DNA of 64,000 nucleotides. It comes from Centropus unirufus (lineage: Eukaryota; Chordata; Aves; Cuculiformes; Centropidae). Under the pieces are notes generated by a model that worked only from the letters and a program-made list of their open reading frames with translations, was not told the origin of the DNA and made no database searches. The translations under genes and the position numbers were made by a program. Positions 63,991 to 64,000 of the stretch are shown here, one piece after another (positions within the stretch are counted from its first letter, which is position 1; every line of letters begins with the position of its first letter). The stretch spans positions 690,494 to 754,493 of the forward strand of contig VYZI01000257.1 of assembly GCA_013397695.1 (NCBI GenBank), given 5' to 3'.

Positions 63991-64000
63991 AATAATAGAG

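Larger units (their letters stand above)
46122..64000 (+). other. GRM7: GRM7 intron downstream of the 936 bp exon (5' part)
   Basis: The intron starts with the consensus donor GTAAGT in phase 0 and runs off the window. I searched for the next exon (TM7 and start of the C-terminal tail) and found nothing like it. The stretch holds a CR1 fragment (50328-50502), an LTR relic (51633-52445), poly-T at 49332-49349, poly-A at 51345-51360 and 55843-55861, three X-box-like palindromes and several AT-rich candidate conserved elements. The longest open frames (179 codons at 61162-61701 on + and at 57372-57911 on -) match nothing that I know. Confidence 0.88.

Noticed and set aside
46122..64000. Search for the next GRM7 exon (TM7 and C-terminal tail)
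   Set aside because: No peptide resembling the expected YIQTTTLT / MLYMPKVYIIIFHPE text was found. The intron is probably longer than the window.

Overview
This is a stretch of vertebrate nuclear DNA, very probably from a bird. It is AT-rich and made mostly of intron. It carries several chicken-repeat-1 (CR1) LINE fragments and one degraded long terminal repeat whose sequence matches a repeat family I know from bird genomes. I see no bacterial features, no tRNA or rRNA gene and no CRISPR array. The species cannot be fixed from the window alone.

The only gene I can support is one on the + strand, the metabotropic glutamate receptor GRM7. Three consecutive internal coding exons are present: 11904-12104 (201 bp, end of the ligand-binding domain), 18979-19118 (140 bp, link to the cysteine-rich domain) and 45186-46121 (936 bp, cysteine-rich domain and transmembrane helices 1-6). 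All have AG/GT borders and they splice into one open frame (phases 1, 1, 0, 0). The first five or so exons lie before position 1. Helix 7 and the C-terminal tail lie beyond position 64000. The introns are at least 11.9 kb, 6.9 kb, 26.1 kb and at least 17.9 kb long.

Intron contents: five CR1 fragments (about 12966-13765, 26607-26870 and 40841-41936 on the - strand; 33112-33245 and 50328-50502 on the + strand), one LTR relic (about 51633-52445, + strand), small simple repeats, two weak candidates for older repeat relics (35895-35990 and 46562-46700), and several AT-rich, homeodomain-motif-rich stretches that look like conserved non-coding elements. Three RFX X-box-like palindromes lie in the last intron.

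The most interesting point is in the third exon. The cysteine-rich domain differs from my recollection of mammalian GRM7 at about 20 of 75 residues, while the transmembrane part differs at about 6 of 237, and a short block resembles GRM4/GRM8 instead. I did not find a clearly new biological system.
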